From Ascidia mentula (Eukaryota; Chordata; Ascidiacea; Phlebobranchia; Ascidiidae), in assembly GCA_947561715.1 (NCBI GenBank), contig OX387204.1:13087001-13151000 (forward strand): a stretch of DNA of 64,000 nt, in the 5' to 3' direction. Below, piece after piece: positions 41,101 through 52,100 of this stretch (position 1 is its first letter; every line of letters begins with the position of its first letter). The notes beneath the pieces were generated by a model that was given only the letters and a program-made list of their open reading frames with translations, had not been told where the DNA came from and made no database searches. The position numbers were made by a program, and so were the translations under genes.

Positions 41101-42438
41101 TCTGCTGTCATTAAAAGAAGCTGAAAGTTGCCCAAACTCGATGCATGTTGATGTGCTTGATTTGTGGTAATGTGCGATGTTTTGTTTCTGTCAATTAATG
41201 AGCATAGGACTGTGTTACAGGTCTTCCCAGAGCACCATAATCCTGAAAATAGAATGCCCTAATGTTACATTTCAAACTGCATCTAAGCCAATTGAAGATG
41301 CATTTTTTGAAATAAAGGATTCTGTGTATTTCGACATCGCTGATTTTACCCCACCAGATACAGATACATGTGAAATTACTTACACTGTTTTGCATAATGA
41401 TGAAAAGTTGAGGAGAAAGACATTTCGAGTTGACTGGGATACATTTAATGGTGAAGTTACAAACCTTTCGTATTTTATAGCTACTATTGTAACATCGTAT
41501 TTAATAGTTGCAAACACAACAATTTGTTGTAGCATGCTACTGTTGTAACACATAACACAATAATTTAACCCGTTCCCTTTTATCCCAGTCTCTGAAAAAC
41601 TGGTAAATGCAACACGCAGTGTTTCGAACCAACATTTCTATGAGTTTGCGCGCCGTTTTTTGATGACTGATGACGCATGCATTGATGACGCCTCAGCTAA
41701 TTTTCGTAATGATTTCGCCCAGCAAAGACGCCACGTACTTATTGCTTGGAAGAAAAGTCATGGTAAATATGTCTAATCAAAATGATGTGTATCATTGACA
41801 AATGTAATCTTTTAACCTTTGTGGCAGGAAGAAATATGTCCGTGGAAGATCTCCGCAAAAAGGGCTTTGAGTTTCATGCTGCCAAAGGTAACACACGTGA
41901 TCATTTTGAGATTGCATAATACAAACAATAAACATAGCGGATGATAATAAATCTTTTAGTCAACAAACCCCTTATCACCCCCACTGTGCAAAAAGAAGTG
42001 GTGCAAAAACCTGCGAACACCTCAGGTAAGCAAAAAAATATTTTATTATGTCAGTATATGTTTTATATTTAATACATGCAAAAAAAGTAGCCACGAGACG
42101 CAATTTTCCTGGCTTTCGTGTAAATTGCTTGTGTGTTCAGTTTGAGTGGTATGACTCAGCCTTGACCGAGACAACGTATTTCAAATGCATTAACATTTCT
42201 AGCGTTGTTTTACTCTGCAGGCCCTTCGAGAATGGTGAATGCAAACTTGGCGACCATTGAAGGAGCAATTGTTGGACAGGAAAGTCTAACTATGAGCAAT
42301 TCTCCCATTAACAATAACTGTACTATACACTACCACTACTACAACGTGGTTTCTGATAAAACACACAAACCAGTAAAACCTGATGAAGTAAGAAAGAAAA
42401 ATGGCGAAGCCTCCCAACAAACGGGAGAACATCAATAA
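38119..42438 (+). CDS. Gene C: pseudokinase-ZU5-UPA-Death domain protein
   Basis: Proposed 19-exon gene, 870 codons plus stop, phases consistent: 38119-38127, 38391-38530, 38606-39004, 39075-39316, 39371-39529, 39632-39703, 39774-39845, 39916-39987, 40058-40170, 40224-40262, 40329-40484, 40549-40665, 40734-40831, 40990-41166, 41221-41450, 41589-41762, 41828-41887, 41960-42025, 42221-42438. The start is a 9-nt exon (Met-Asn-Glu) with a GTAAGT donor; gene A also opens with a tiny phase-0 exon. Domains: pseudokinase, basic linker, four tandem 24-residue repeats, ZU5, UPA, Death, Pro/Thr-rich tail and an Asn-rich end. It lacks the shared N-domain and pre-ZU5 domain of A and B. It may act as a regulator or decoy of gene A signalling (inference). 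Confidence 0.75.
38391..39316 (+). CDS. Gene C pseudokinase domain
   Basis: Exons 38391-38530, 38606-39004 and 39075-39316 follow the same exon order as the gene A kinase. FEEEAKTLIQLNHENILKVY matches the alpha-C region of A (FKKESKILSKLNHKNI) and keeps the Glu. The glycine loop is not recognisable. The catalytic loop reads YTHGLIKPENIL, so the HRD Asp is gone, and the DFG position reads TGFEG. YSAPEL, MDMYSLAMVLYELL and TTCWDGSAMKRMTI keep the C-lobe frame. Phosphotransfer is therefore unlikely; a scaffold or allosteric role, as for other pseudokinases, is plausible. Confidence 0.85.
39632..40170 (+). repeat. Four-copy 142-bp exon+intron tandem repeat in gene C
   Basis: Acceptor-to-acceptor spacing is exactly 142 bp (starts 39632, 39774, 39916, 40058). 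Copies 1-3 use a donor after CATCTAG|GTGAAC or its equivalent, giving 72-nt phase 1-1 exons (EIFVHDQPTTDQADTEIAAK-type). The last copy can read on through GEQDSKVQFSNENA to a strong GCA|GTAAGT donor, giving 113 nt in phase 0, which is what the next exon needs. In copies 1-3 that same stretch is followed by TATTGCTAA, so it behaves as intron. Repeat gain has thus turned coding sequence into intron. Confidence 0.8.
40329..41450 (+). CDS. Gene C ZU5-UPA (FIIND-like) with HFT junction
   Basis: ZU5 exons 40329-40484, 40549-40665 and 40734-40831: GVYEFIDETSAVVGPNGAKL, SVDVPAGALLQSTKITI, LLKCSPQGLLFNIPITITL and IETSENGWIWSQ. The domain ends FKARHFTW; His-Phe-Thr codons are at 40821-40829. UPA exons 40990-41166 (WKVIVKWFVDLYHW) and 41221-41450 (STIILKIECPNVTF, KTFRVDWDTFN). 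The donor after 40665 (TGG|GTTGAA) is weak, but the matching gene A exon ends the same way. Exon lengths 156/117/98/177/230 track gene A 156/120/104/171/245. Confidence 0.85.
41589..42438 (+). CDS. Gene C Death domain and tail
   Basis: Exon 41589-41762 holds most of the Death domain (NQHFYEFARRFLMTDDACID, RHVLIAWKKSHG with the helix-5 Trp). 41828-41887 adds the last helix (SVEDLRKKGFEFHAAK). 41960-42025 is a Pro/Val/Lys spacer. The last exon, 42221-42438, encodes GAIVGQESLTM, an Asn-rich stretch (SNSPINNNCTIHYHYYN) and a Lys-rich end. The Asn-rich alternating stretch is reminiscent of short amyloid-type interaction motifs, but it does not fit the RHIM consensus. Confidence 0.75.
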
Positions 42439-42651
42439 TTTCTGGAAGTAAATCAGTTAAATATCTATTGAAACAATATTTTTTTATTTGTTTTGTTTGT
42501 GATGATTTATGTGTCAAATATGCAACTGTTTTTACAAAGCATTATAATACGTTTTGTATAATAGGTGCACAGTCACGCGTAGCTTTTACGAAAGCAATTT
42601 TAGAAGAATTGCGTATCTACATTACCGCTGGGTGGCACTCGTGAACAATTA

Positions 42652-42717
42652 AATAATTTAAGTTTCAAGACTGGAAAAGTGGGTTTTGTATCCATCAGTT
42701 TTGAAACTTAAATTATT
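42652..42717. other. Hairpin: 22-bp inverted repeat with about 20-nt loop
   Basis: AATAATTTAAGTTTCAAGACTG pairs with CAGTTTTGAAACTTAAATTATT at full length with one G-U wobble, separated by about 20 bases. It sits about 215 bases past the gene C stop. It could be a 3' UTR structure, a small RNA precursor, or the end of a foldback element. The right arm runs into a repeated TTATT. Confidence 0.5.
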
Positions 42718-45700
42718 ATTAACTTCAAAAAAACTGGCTTTTAGGCGATTTCTTGCCTGTTCGATGATAGCAGACACATCGCAATTGTTGACATTTGTAC
42801 GGAATTAGTATTGATGCTGTTTTCATATCTTTTCAAAAACAAAATTGGCATTTTTTAGTTTTCCAGTAAAGCCTCACCGTTTATAAAACTCTCATGTAAC
42901 CGTTTTTTACATCCACCCCCCTGTCGTGTTTTTTTTATATTGTGAATTATCGTATTTTGGTCGTCCGCACTTTTAGGCCAACTCTTTTTCAAGTTAAACA
43001 CCAGTTGTATGTGCAGCTGCGTTGCTATAAAATTGCCCTAGTGTGATTATAAAAACAGAAGCATAGTCAACTCCTCAATAAACAAAACAACGTCAAAACG
43101 AAGAAATAAAAATTGTTTTCTTGTGTGGAAGAAGAGTAAAGTCTGGTGACAACGACAATACAAACGATGATAACAGTATCCCGCCTCAAAATGGACCAAA
43201 CTTGTTCCGTTCGTAGTTTAATCAATATTATTATAACATTGTGACAAGACAATGCTGCCACCGCGCTCCCCGCTCGGCACAAAACGCCGTGCCTCTGTTT
43301 GCTTTTGTGATGACACAAACAAGGTTGCGAAGAGATAAGGGTGCGGGAGACTTGTTTTCCTCATGTTTTAGCCCAATTCGATTGTTTGGTGGGAATAACA
43401 AACAAGACATTGTTGGCTTTTGTTATATACGTGCTGTTGACAAAATTAACGTTGGCACTATGGCACATATTGCTTTGCTAGTTTCTTTCAATTTTTACAC
43501 AATTTGTTGTGTTTTTTTGGCACCCGTTTGCCAGTGTACTGTGTAATTTTCTATTTTTATTCATACCCATCTTTTCGACTGAATTGTCTCGCTACCGAAT
43601 TCCGGAAAGTAAAACTACTCAGTGTGTTGGTTAGCAATAAATTCGGCGAAAGTATTACTTTAGTGTAATTAAAACGTTTTGCCATAAACTTTCCAAATTT
43701 AATATTAGTTACTCGTTTTACTTTTTCTGTGGACATCGTGTTCATGTTGGTTGCACACACAATAAATACAAACCATTTCGTTGGTTTATGAAGTGTGGCC
43801 TGGGACAACAGGAAAGGGTCAAACGTGGACAACCAACAGCCTTTCCTGGATTATGACACAACAGGATGGCCTGTGACGTCAAGCAGCGGTATAGCATTTC
43901 CGTTCAGTACCATTTGATGTCGACATCTTCTCGGCCAAAGTTCCTTACAAGGAATAAGTTCTAAAGATCAGGAATCATAAAACGACAATCGGAAACACCG
44001 GGCGTAAGCTATATCGCAGGAAGTCATATCCTTTTAGGTCATACGGGCACATACATTCAGCAATAACCTGCAGTACCACAACTATTGAATCGAAAATTCA
44101 CTAGGTAGTAGCAATGTACAGGACTTGAAAGTCGAGAAAGTGTTGCGTCGCGTTTTGAACCGGAGGTTAACGAATGTGAATTTGGCGTATTTACTTGATC
44201 CGCGTTTGTAGGTGGTATTTTTTTTTCAGGAAATCCACAACCCCTTTACATTCACGCCCCGGCCAGGATGATACATTTCAACCAATTGGTTTTTGAGAAT
44301 CGTACTCGGTAAGTATAAAGCGCAACCGGTATTTTGGGTTATGATTTAGTCCAGGAGCTGCAACTTGTTTGCTTTTAACGTTATAAGTTGCCTTTTGTTA
44401 CAAGCGCGGGCTGCAAGCGTGTAGGACGGATATGCCCCATTTGTTTGCTATTTAATGTCTATCAATAAATCCTAATCCACGGATTTTCTACAGACACATT
44501 TAGTTTTTATAGGCTACACACTCAAGTATAAACGTACAGTTAACAAGTATATCGACACAAAATACCGTATTCCTCTTTTCTATTTCAGATGGCTGTATTT
44601 TGTCACATTGGTGTACCGTTATACGCGGCGGTGCTTCAACGTGGGTGAGCTTTTGGTGCTTGGCATATCAACCACATTACATTGGAGTCATATTGGTAAA
44701 AGCAACCTACCTGCTTTATAACTTTCACCTGCGGAAGCCAGGAAGCGCTCGCTATCAACTAACGACCTAATACCCCGTATCAATCACGGTTAAATAAAGG
44801 TTGTAGTGCGTTTTACTGTATATTCAATGCTATTGTCTGCGATCTTCAAACAGCGTTCACATGATCAATCACCACAGCTTAAGAAATAAAATACATCTAA
44901 AAGATTATTGTAACGCGAGTACAAGAACGGTAAGTAGCGAGCAGTGAATTGATGGGTCTACAGCACAGGGTTGCCTTGGCACTTCAACCACATACGCTCC
45001 CAGTGAACACCACAAAAATATTTCATCGTAATTCACTTGGGTGGAGTCAGTTGGTTGCAGGGCGATCTATTGCACGAAATGATCACTAATGTATGAATTG
45101 CGGAATGATACAACAACACTTGGATAGGACGCGCAGTACTATCCTCGTTCGTGAGTACGATGGTGAAAACAATGCCTTATGTAAGACAAATAGGTTTGTG
45201 AAGAAGTACGAAAACTACACTAGTAACACATGAGGGCGCGACGATAAAAACCAGTAAAGTAAACAGATATACATATAAAAAAACACAAACTTAAACAAAA
45301 AAAGCCACCACTTCGCCGTTTCCGATGTGCGTCGTCTTTACTCGGACGTGTTACAAAAATTCGCAAAATTTGTGATGACATCGTGGTTGCAGCTCGGCGA
45401 AGGCGGAAGGCGTCCATCGGTTGAAACACTGAACTGATTGTTTGTCTTCGAAAATGTCCTTTCACTCACCGTTGTACGTGATCATATACACCGTCCTCAT
45501 TCGCTTCCTGGTATCTGTTACAACACGCGCGCGTCAGATTCTATGCAAACCATACGCGAGTCATCGAGGTTTTAAATCCACTTCCGAAAAGAACTTTCGA
45601 GAGTGTGCTGGGCTAGACGACATGCGACGTATACTTAAGCCGCATAAACAGTGGAAATGAGGTATGTCATTTTTGTTTTCTTCAACTTTAAACAGGCAGT

Positions 45701-45847
45701 TAACGTATTTGGATTTGTCATTAAATTCGTCGGCGCGCCAACAACATATATCAGGCGTCATGCAACCTTTAGGTCAACTTTTTTATACGCATTAAGTACA
45801 GTCGCAATGATGTTGTTTTGATAAATATTGCAACAAATAAAAGCTAT

Positions 45848-45853
45848 TTTATT
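45848..45853 (-). terminator. Candidate polyadenylation signal of the Dok gene
   Basis: TTTATT on the plus strand is AATAAA on the minus strand, 33-38 bases past the stop codon of the Dok gene, a typical compact 3' UTR arrangement. Confidence 0.5.
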
Positions 45854-45885
45854 CCAACCAAACCAACGAAAACACAACATCCCCC

Positions 45886-46791
45886 CTACCCTCCATTGAA
45901 GGTGTCAGTAGTGGCGTAAGTTGGATCTGCGGGTGGTTTTTTGGCTCCTGTCCAAGATATGGAATCATATTCTCCGTCTTGTTCGCCTTGTCCGCCTTGT
46001 CCAATGTTCAACGAGCTGTAATCCGACGACACGCCTTCCTGTTCCCAAGTTGTGTCCACAGTCTCAGCGTAAGTTGCTTCCTCCACCATTTCAGGGGTTG
46101 CCATGGCGCTGTGTTGTCGTGGGGGTTTCTTTGGGGGATCTCCGGGGGGTGGAGGGCCTTTCTTTTTACCAAAAATGCCTGTTTTCGGTTTGTCTTTGGT
46201 TGGCTGTGGCTTATCTTTTCCTGTCATGCAAGCATTAATGTTAGTTGCTTTAAGCTTAATTTTGTGGCTCGGAGTCTTTGCATGTCTTAGCGACTTATGG
46301 TGACTTGTTGGACAAAATTAACACCATCGAAGTCGATGTAGAAACGTTTCTCTTAAAAGCTCCCGAAACTCCTGCATTAAACCTCTGGCCTCCAAATCTG
46401 GGGCCTTTCTACTTTCAGTTCTTGTTTCGAGCATTCAGTTCTTCCAAAATATTTTAAAACTACTTTCTTCACATGGTAAATTCAGTTGCAAACTACAACA
46501 AGAACACATATGGAGTAGGACACTTATATAGGACACATAATACAACAACCAAAAGTGTTCAAAACATACCTGGCTTTTTAACACTTTTTGGTGCAGTTTT
46601 TAGGTTAATTGGCTCACTGTAGACTCCCTCTGACCCACCAATCCCGGAGGATATTTCTCTTCTAAAATCCAATGGATCAGCATACATTGATGATGCAGGC
46701 AAAATGCTGGGAGAGGCAGGAGCCAGCATGTCTGGAGAATGTGGTGCTTTAGGCGCTGACTTACTTTTTGTATGTCCAACACTAGAGGTAC
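45886..46791 (-). CDS. Dok tail with SH2/SH3 docking motifs
   Basis: Exons 46791-46570 and 46220-45886. Tyrosine motifs: YADP, YSEP, YAET, YSSL, YDSI and YATT. YADP and YSEP fit the YxxP docking class (Crk/Nck/RasGAP-type). A proline-rich stretch (GPPPPGDPPKKPPR) is a candidate SH3 ligand. The rest is low-complexity Gly/Gln/Glu sequence. Confidence 0.8.
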
Positions 46792-49116
46792 CTTTGAAAA
46801 CAATGAGTGGTTTTCAACAGTAAATTTTTGTTGTTCATGGTGAAAAATGTAAAATTAAAACGCATCATTTATTCAGCAAAAAAATGTGCTAGGGTCAATA
46901 AAAAAAGGACTTTTAAATGTAGAATTCTTTAACTTACTTTGTGCACGCCCACGGGAGGCAATAGTTTTAACATTTTTTTCAACTTCTTGAAAGATGGCAT
47001 TATAACTGTCAGTAACAAAGTAGAACATTCCTGGAAAACAAACTTGTGTTGTTTTTGGATTCGGAATCTCGGAATTAATCCGATTAAATTTTACTTTACA
47101 TGAATGACTGAACACATTTTGTTGATATGGAACACAAGATAATAAACATGATATTTCAAACCATAATACAAACCAACAACTATTTTTATTTGTAGACAAA
47201 GCAATGTTTTCCTTAAATTTATGGCGTGAGCCCACAGAGACATGTTGGGAAATAATTCGATTCACAGTGAAATCAAACACAACATTAACAGTTTTGTGTG
47301 TTAACTACCTGTTAATGTTTGGTTTTGGAATAAATAATAATTAACACAAATATGACATAAAAGGTGTGCCACTGGATTACATGTTCAACAGTTAATGTTG
47401 CCTGGTGTCATATTACCATGTGAAATGTATCAATGTTTTTATTGCAAACAAACCAGCGGTATATTCACAAATGGTTACGCTGTTGTATAAATCATATGTG
47501 GCACTAGTGTTTTATAGCTGTACCTTCGCCTGTGGGGCATCGCCTTCCAGCCTCAAGTGAAAATTCTTGTTTGTCCCTGCCATATCTACAAAACAAGGAC
47601 GTGGACACCTAAGTTTTGTATGCACAAGCCACTTAAACTACTTTCACTATGGTATTTATAGAAATCAAATATTGGATCACTCAGCACACCAGTAAAGACC
47701 ATATTGTTTCACTTTTAAAGTGGAAGAGGGCAACCTTTCACGATTTGGTTGCTTTCATTTTCAAAATCCACTTAAACCGTAAAATGAAAGCCTTTGTGTG
47801 ACTGTCAAGATTGTTTAAACACACAAACCCACCAATTTGTTATATTGTACTCACAGTGTTCACTAAGAACATGTTTTACATAGAGGAAAAATTCATAACA
47901 TGCAATAGTCTGAACAGCACCCCACAAGGAAAAAAAATGTTTCTTACTTTCGCAGTAGATGAAGGGGCCATTTTATAACTACTTGTTTTGTATCCCTTTC
48001 ATGCAGTGAAATGTCATCAGCTGACACATTCAGGAAATACTTTCCCTTCAGCTTAAGATTGTCTGTAATCTCTGTTGACTTGATTTCCACATCAAAAAAT
48101 ACTAAAATAATTTTCAAACTGTTAAATGTCAATGTTTTTTGTTACAAATTGCATCTACATGTTTCTTCATGTTTGTATGACTTTCTTGATTAACAATATA
48201 TGCAATATTACGAAGCCTATTAACAGCACTGCTTACATTATTACTATATCCAATGTAATTTTAACTAATTGGTAATACCATCTCTAAGGGAATTTTCATC
48301 ACTTGATTCAGCAAAGAGAGTAGACTTTAAGGCATTTAACCACCTTTCCAGTTCTGTTTCATTTGCAGCAGAGAGTATCTTAAACAATAAATATTATGTA
48401 ACATTTTTGATGTGATTATGTGAAAGAGGAAATCTACCTGTGGCTTGTCATCACCAAAGTACAACTCAATACAAGGGCCTTTGCCATCTTTTTGGTCAAT
48501 CTTGTGAATTTTTATACATCTGTCCAACTTTACACAGCTCTGTGCAACAAGAAAAAGCAATAACGTTGATAGTGAATTCTTGTAAGGAGTGAACAACACA
48601 TCAGTTTAACTATTTTTTTGGATCAACATGTGGGAAAAATGTTACTTTTTGTGCCAATGAGTACTTTTAAAGTTGGTCTCCAAATAGCTTAAAAAGGAAC
48701 TAAAAATAATAAAAAAAACTGTTCTAAGTGTAGAAACTGTTGTGACCATTTTACAATCATCAACTTAGTTGGATTACTACACAGAATTAACTTCATTTCT
48801 ACCTTCATCGACTGAGTTTTGCTATCATGGAACTCAATCCGAGTCACACTTGTCGGTGTTTTTCTGTACAGGACTGCCCATTTCTTGTTTGATTTCTAGT
48901 GTAGTTAAAAGAAGTGTAATTATTTAGATGTAATCAGAATATCATCAGTTTCAATCGAATGGTAAAGCATAAATTTCACAAGAATCTATCATTTAACCCA
49001 ATTGTAGTGCAGCTAATTTTATAACTAATTACAAGAACAAAATGCAAAAATAAACTGGAGCTTACTTTTGTGCCCTTGCTGTAAGTTATTGTTCCAGATA
49101 TTACTTCATCACCCAT
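45886..49116 (-). CDS. Dok-family adaptor protein (PH-PTB-tyrosine tail)
   Basis: Nine minus-strand exons summing to 1212 nt, 403 codons plus stop, phases consistent: 49116-49066, 48895-48803, 48539-48438, 48378-48279, 48101-47948, 47585-47524, 47030-46938, 46791-46570, 46220-45886. The start ATG is at 49116. The PH domain opens MGDEVISGTITYSKGTK and KKWAVLYRKTPTSVTRIEF, as in Dok1-3. The PTB (IRS-type) domain has LKGKYFLNVSADDISL, IKWPLHLLRK and YGRDKQEFSLEAGRRCPTGE with the Arg pair that binds phosphotyrosine. The tail carries tyrosine motifs. Dok proteins are membrane-recruited substrates of receptor and Src-type kinases that recruit RasGAP, Nck or Crk. It is a single intact gene of the usual family length. 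Confidence 0.92.
46938..48101 (-). CDS. Dok PTB domain exons
   Basis: Exons 48101-47948, 47585-47524 and 47030-46938. FFDVEIKSTEITDNLKLKG starts the fold, the 62-nt exon gives YGRDKQEFSLEAGRRCPTGE, and MFYFVTDSYNAIFQEVEK is the C-terminal helix that closes the peptide groove. It would bind NPxpY-type sites on receptors. Confidence 0.88.
48279..49116 (-). CDS. Dok PH domain exons
   Basis: Exons 49116-49066, 48895-48803, 48539-48438 and 48378-48279. The end of the domain has the conserved Trp in ELERWLNALKSTLF. The middle exon SCVKLDRCIKIHKIDQ and IELYFGDDKPQ gives the central beta strands. This domain would bind membrane phosphoinositides. Confidence 0.85.
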
Positions 49117-52100
49117 TGTAGCAACAGAGACATTTACAAAAAAACTTAATCGTATTTACTTTAACAGAACAACATCATTCAGAATACTACCTTTAAAAAG
49201 AGACAAATAAATTATGTGCACCTTTGGTATCACAACACACTTTGCAAAGCACAAGCAAAAATACAATTGATCTAATTACATCAAGAACCCTTACGATGGT
49301 ATCTAAATTGCAGAGACACTAATCTTAATACTAACCACAATGTGATATGAATCATTCTGGCCTACAGGTCATCTGCTATTAGAATTTGGTTGTATGCGTT
49401 ACATGAGTACTCCAGCATGTTCATATTTTATGTAGGCCCCAAACCCACTTATTTCCAGTGTTTGCCCTGTTCTCCCGAATATGTGCGTCACAACCGTTTA
49501 ATCAAGCTAAGCAAACTTTATTGTGAAACTCTGTTCAATTGTATTTGTACAATGTATATATGCCTAAACACACACCAAGAAAGTTTAACTGTCTTTGTAA
49601 ATTTCCTTAAATTTTCAAAATTGAAATAGAGCTTTTCAAGCAGCTACACAATCTGTTTGATTTTATCTTTTGGATATCATCATATGAAATGGTCGTTGGT
49701 AAAGCCTAATCCTTTACATCAAATATCAGTATGACCCAGCACTGAGTGGTAGAGGTCAATAACTTGTAATGCTTAAGACTGACTCCTTAATTTTGCCAGA
49801 ATTTAGCCTTCTATTGGGCATTGTCTTACTACCAGCACGACAATTTATGGGGATAAGTTATTAAATTAAAACAGACTGTTTCCGATTGAAGTCAGTCTGG
49901 TTTATAACAAATGATAGAAGCTTTTCTGTTTGTAGTTTATTTTGTATTTGCAGAATCTGATGCATGTGCATGCAAAAAATATTTTTCTATGATTTGTAAT
50001 AAAGACGGACTTCAATTGGGAACATTCTGTTTCAAATCATTAACACGATTCTTATTATTTATATATTCTTATATTTTATATATATATATATATATTACAT
50101 TACAATATTACTGCAGCATCTAACCATGGACCATAATATAGAACAACTATAAAATAGTAGTACTGTACACGATTAAACACACAATTAGTAAAATTACTGT
50201 CAAGTCTTAGATAATATAAAACAAAGTGTAACACCAACCATGTAAACACTTTATTGCTACAAAATCTAATAATTTAGGTTATTTTATGATCTAAAAGTTT
50301 GAAATAAATTGTCCACATTAAAATGAGGAATACATGACAAGTAACAAAACAAAACATCGCTCATCTACTGATATGTGGTACTAGCCTTCTATTGCCTACT
50401 AATTTTTTTATCAACTTCACAAAATACCTTGGTATACCAAACTTTTATTCTAGTATAAGATTGTGTGCACCTTTAAAAATCGTCACAGAAAACCCCAGAT
50501 TGGGTTAGCCTAATATATTCTGGTGGTGAACAAAATAAAACATACTTCACGTACCTAAGGTAAAGAAAGGAAATGAACCTGAACAGTTTCTCTTTATCCT
50601 GTATTAACATATAACGCAAACCAACTCACAAAACAACTGCAGGGTAGCAAAACTACGTTAAATTTTGCGATTATCAAACAGGTATGTTGAGCGCAAGCTT
50701 TGCGTTGTGGGAAGCAAACACGGAAGTTACCAGAGATCGAAGGACAAAAATAGAACTGAAATTTCCGCCAGCAAGTAGGGGTCCCTACTGGCTAAAATAT
50801 TACGTAACAACCACTTTAACAAAAAAATTATGAAAATCCAGGAAACTGCCACAATTTGATCACAAACAGTTTGTAGTATTGCGTCATTAATTAATTTTGT
50901 TGCACTTGACTGCAGAAACGTCACGGTTGGATACCCATTGGTTTACCAAAAGGGGAGTTTTTGTGATGCAAAATCCAAGGTCAGCAAAAACGAAAAACGC
51001 TTGTTTCTCGGATTTATCTGCACAACAAAGTTCAAAATAACAAAATTCTTACCGGGGCATTGGGAATCACCAGCCGTTGAATTCTCACCGGAACGGCGCA
51101 CTGCTGCACAATCAGATATCCGAGGCAGATCAACTCGCTTCGAAATGTTTACATCAAATCTGCTAGAAGAGGCAGTTATGAAGAGAAATATAGTCAACTA
51201 AAATCCCTTTGGTGTTGGGTTTTGAATTTTATATTGCTTTGTAAAAGCAAAATGTAATTACATTGGTGGCTTATTTGACACACTTTGCCGTACTAAAACC
51301 GGTTGCTACCTCTGGGTAGGGGTAATTTCAATTAGCTTATCATTGAGCAAAGGCCAAGCCGGATCGGACTGTAATCAACGCTTGAGGAACCGCTACATCC
51401 ATCGAAATACACAACTTAGCTGAAATAGTTAATGATTGACTTAAGAACGTTCGCACGAAAATAACGGCCTATTCACGGCGTAAAATAGCGGTTACATCAA
51501 TTCGGACTACCACCACCTTTCAAAAAGTGTTTCCAAGAAACAACTTCTTTCTCTCTTACAATTTTTACAACAAGATTTTTACACACACTGGTGCATTTAT
51601 CCTTGAAATAGTAAAGCATTTTTGAATGAAGGTAGTGGATACACGTAATAGAAGAATTGGCAAACTTCAAACTTATTTTTTTTTATTAGTTTTATATAAC
51701 GCAGTTTAATTGTATCCAATGTTCAACTGGCACAAAGGTTTTTCTGTGAACATTTGGATTGTGCAAGACTGTTTAGTTTTCACAACCGCCCACAGCAACT
51801 TAAACGAAGGAAATATAGGCAAGCCCGTGCTTGAAGAAAATTAAAGGGTCCTTGACACAGTGTACACTGGCGATTCGGGGCTGCCCAAGTGCAATATAAG
51901 GCCGTGAAAACAAGTTATATTGCCTTCGTCGCTCTGGAGCCGCACACAAACTGGGTTACGCACAATGCTGTGTTTACTCTCACAGCGCATCTCTCCTTGC
52001 TCCCGATGAGATAAAAAAGAAACAAAAAACGAGTAGGTATTTTTTTCTTTCTTGTAACGTCAAGCCGTAGCAACACAGAGCTCGAAGGCGCTGGTAAACG

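Larger units (their letters stand above)
42439..45885. other. Intergenic region between gene C and the Dok gene
   Basis: About 3.4 kb between two convergent genes. It contains a 22-bp-stem hairpin at 42652-42717 and otherwise unremarkable sequence whose GC rises after about 43800. Short open frames (for example 43241-43546, minus 45220-45465, plus 45442-45660) show no recognisable domain. I see no repeat, tRNA or gene I can support. Confidence 0.4.

Noticed and set aside
42265-42300. RHIM motif in the gene C tail
   Set aside because: IVGQESLTM lacks the (I/V)Q(I/V)G core spacing of known RHIMs. Reported only as a possible beta-prone motif.
45220-45660. Overlapping short frames (minus 45220-45465 with a hydrophobic segment, plus 45442-45660)
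   Set aside because: One has a possible membrane segment, but there is no splice context, family match or start/stop support.
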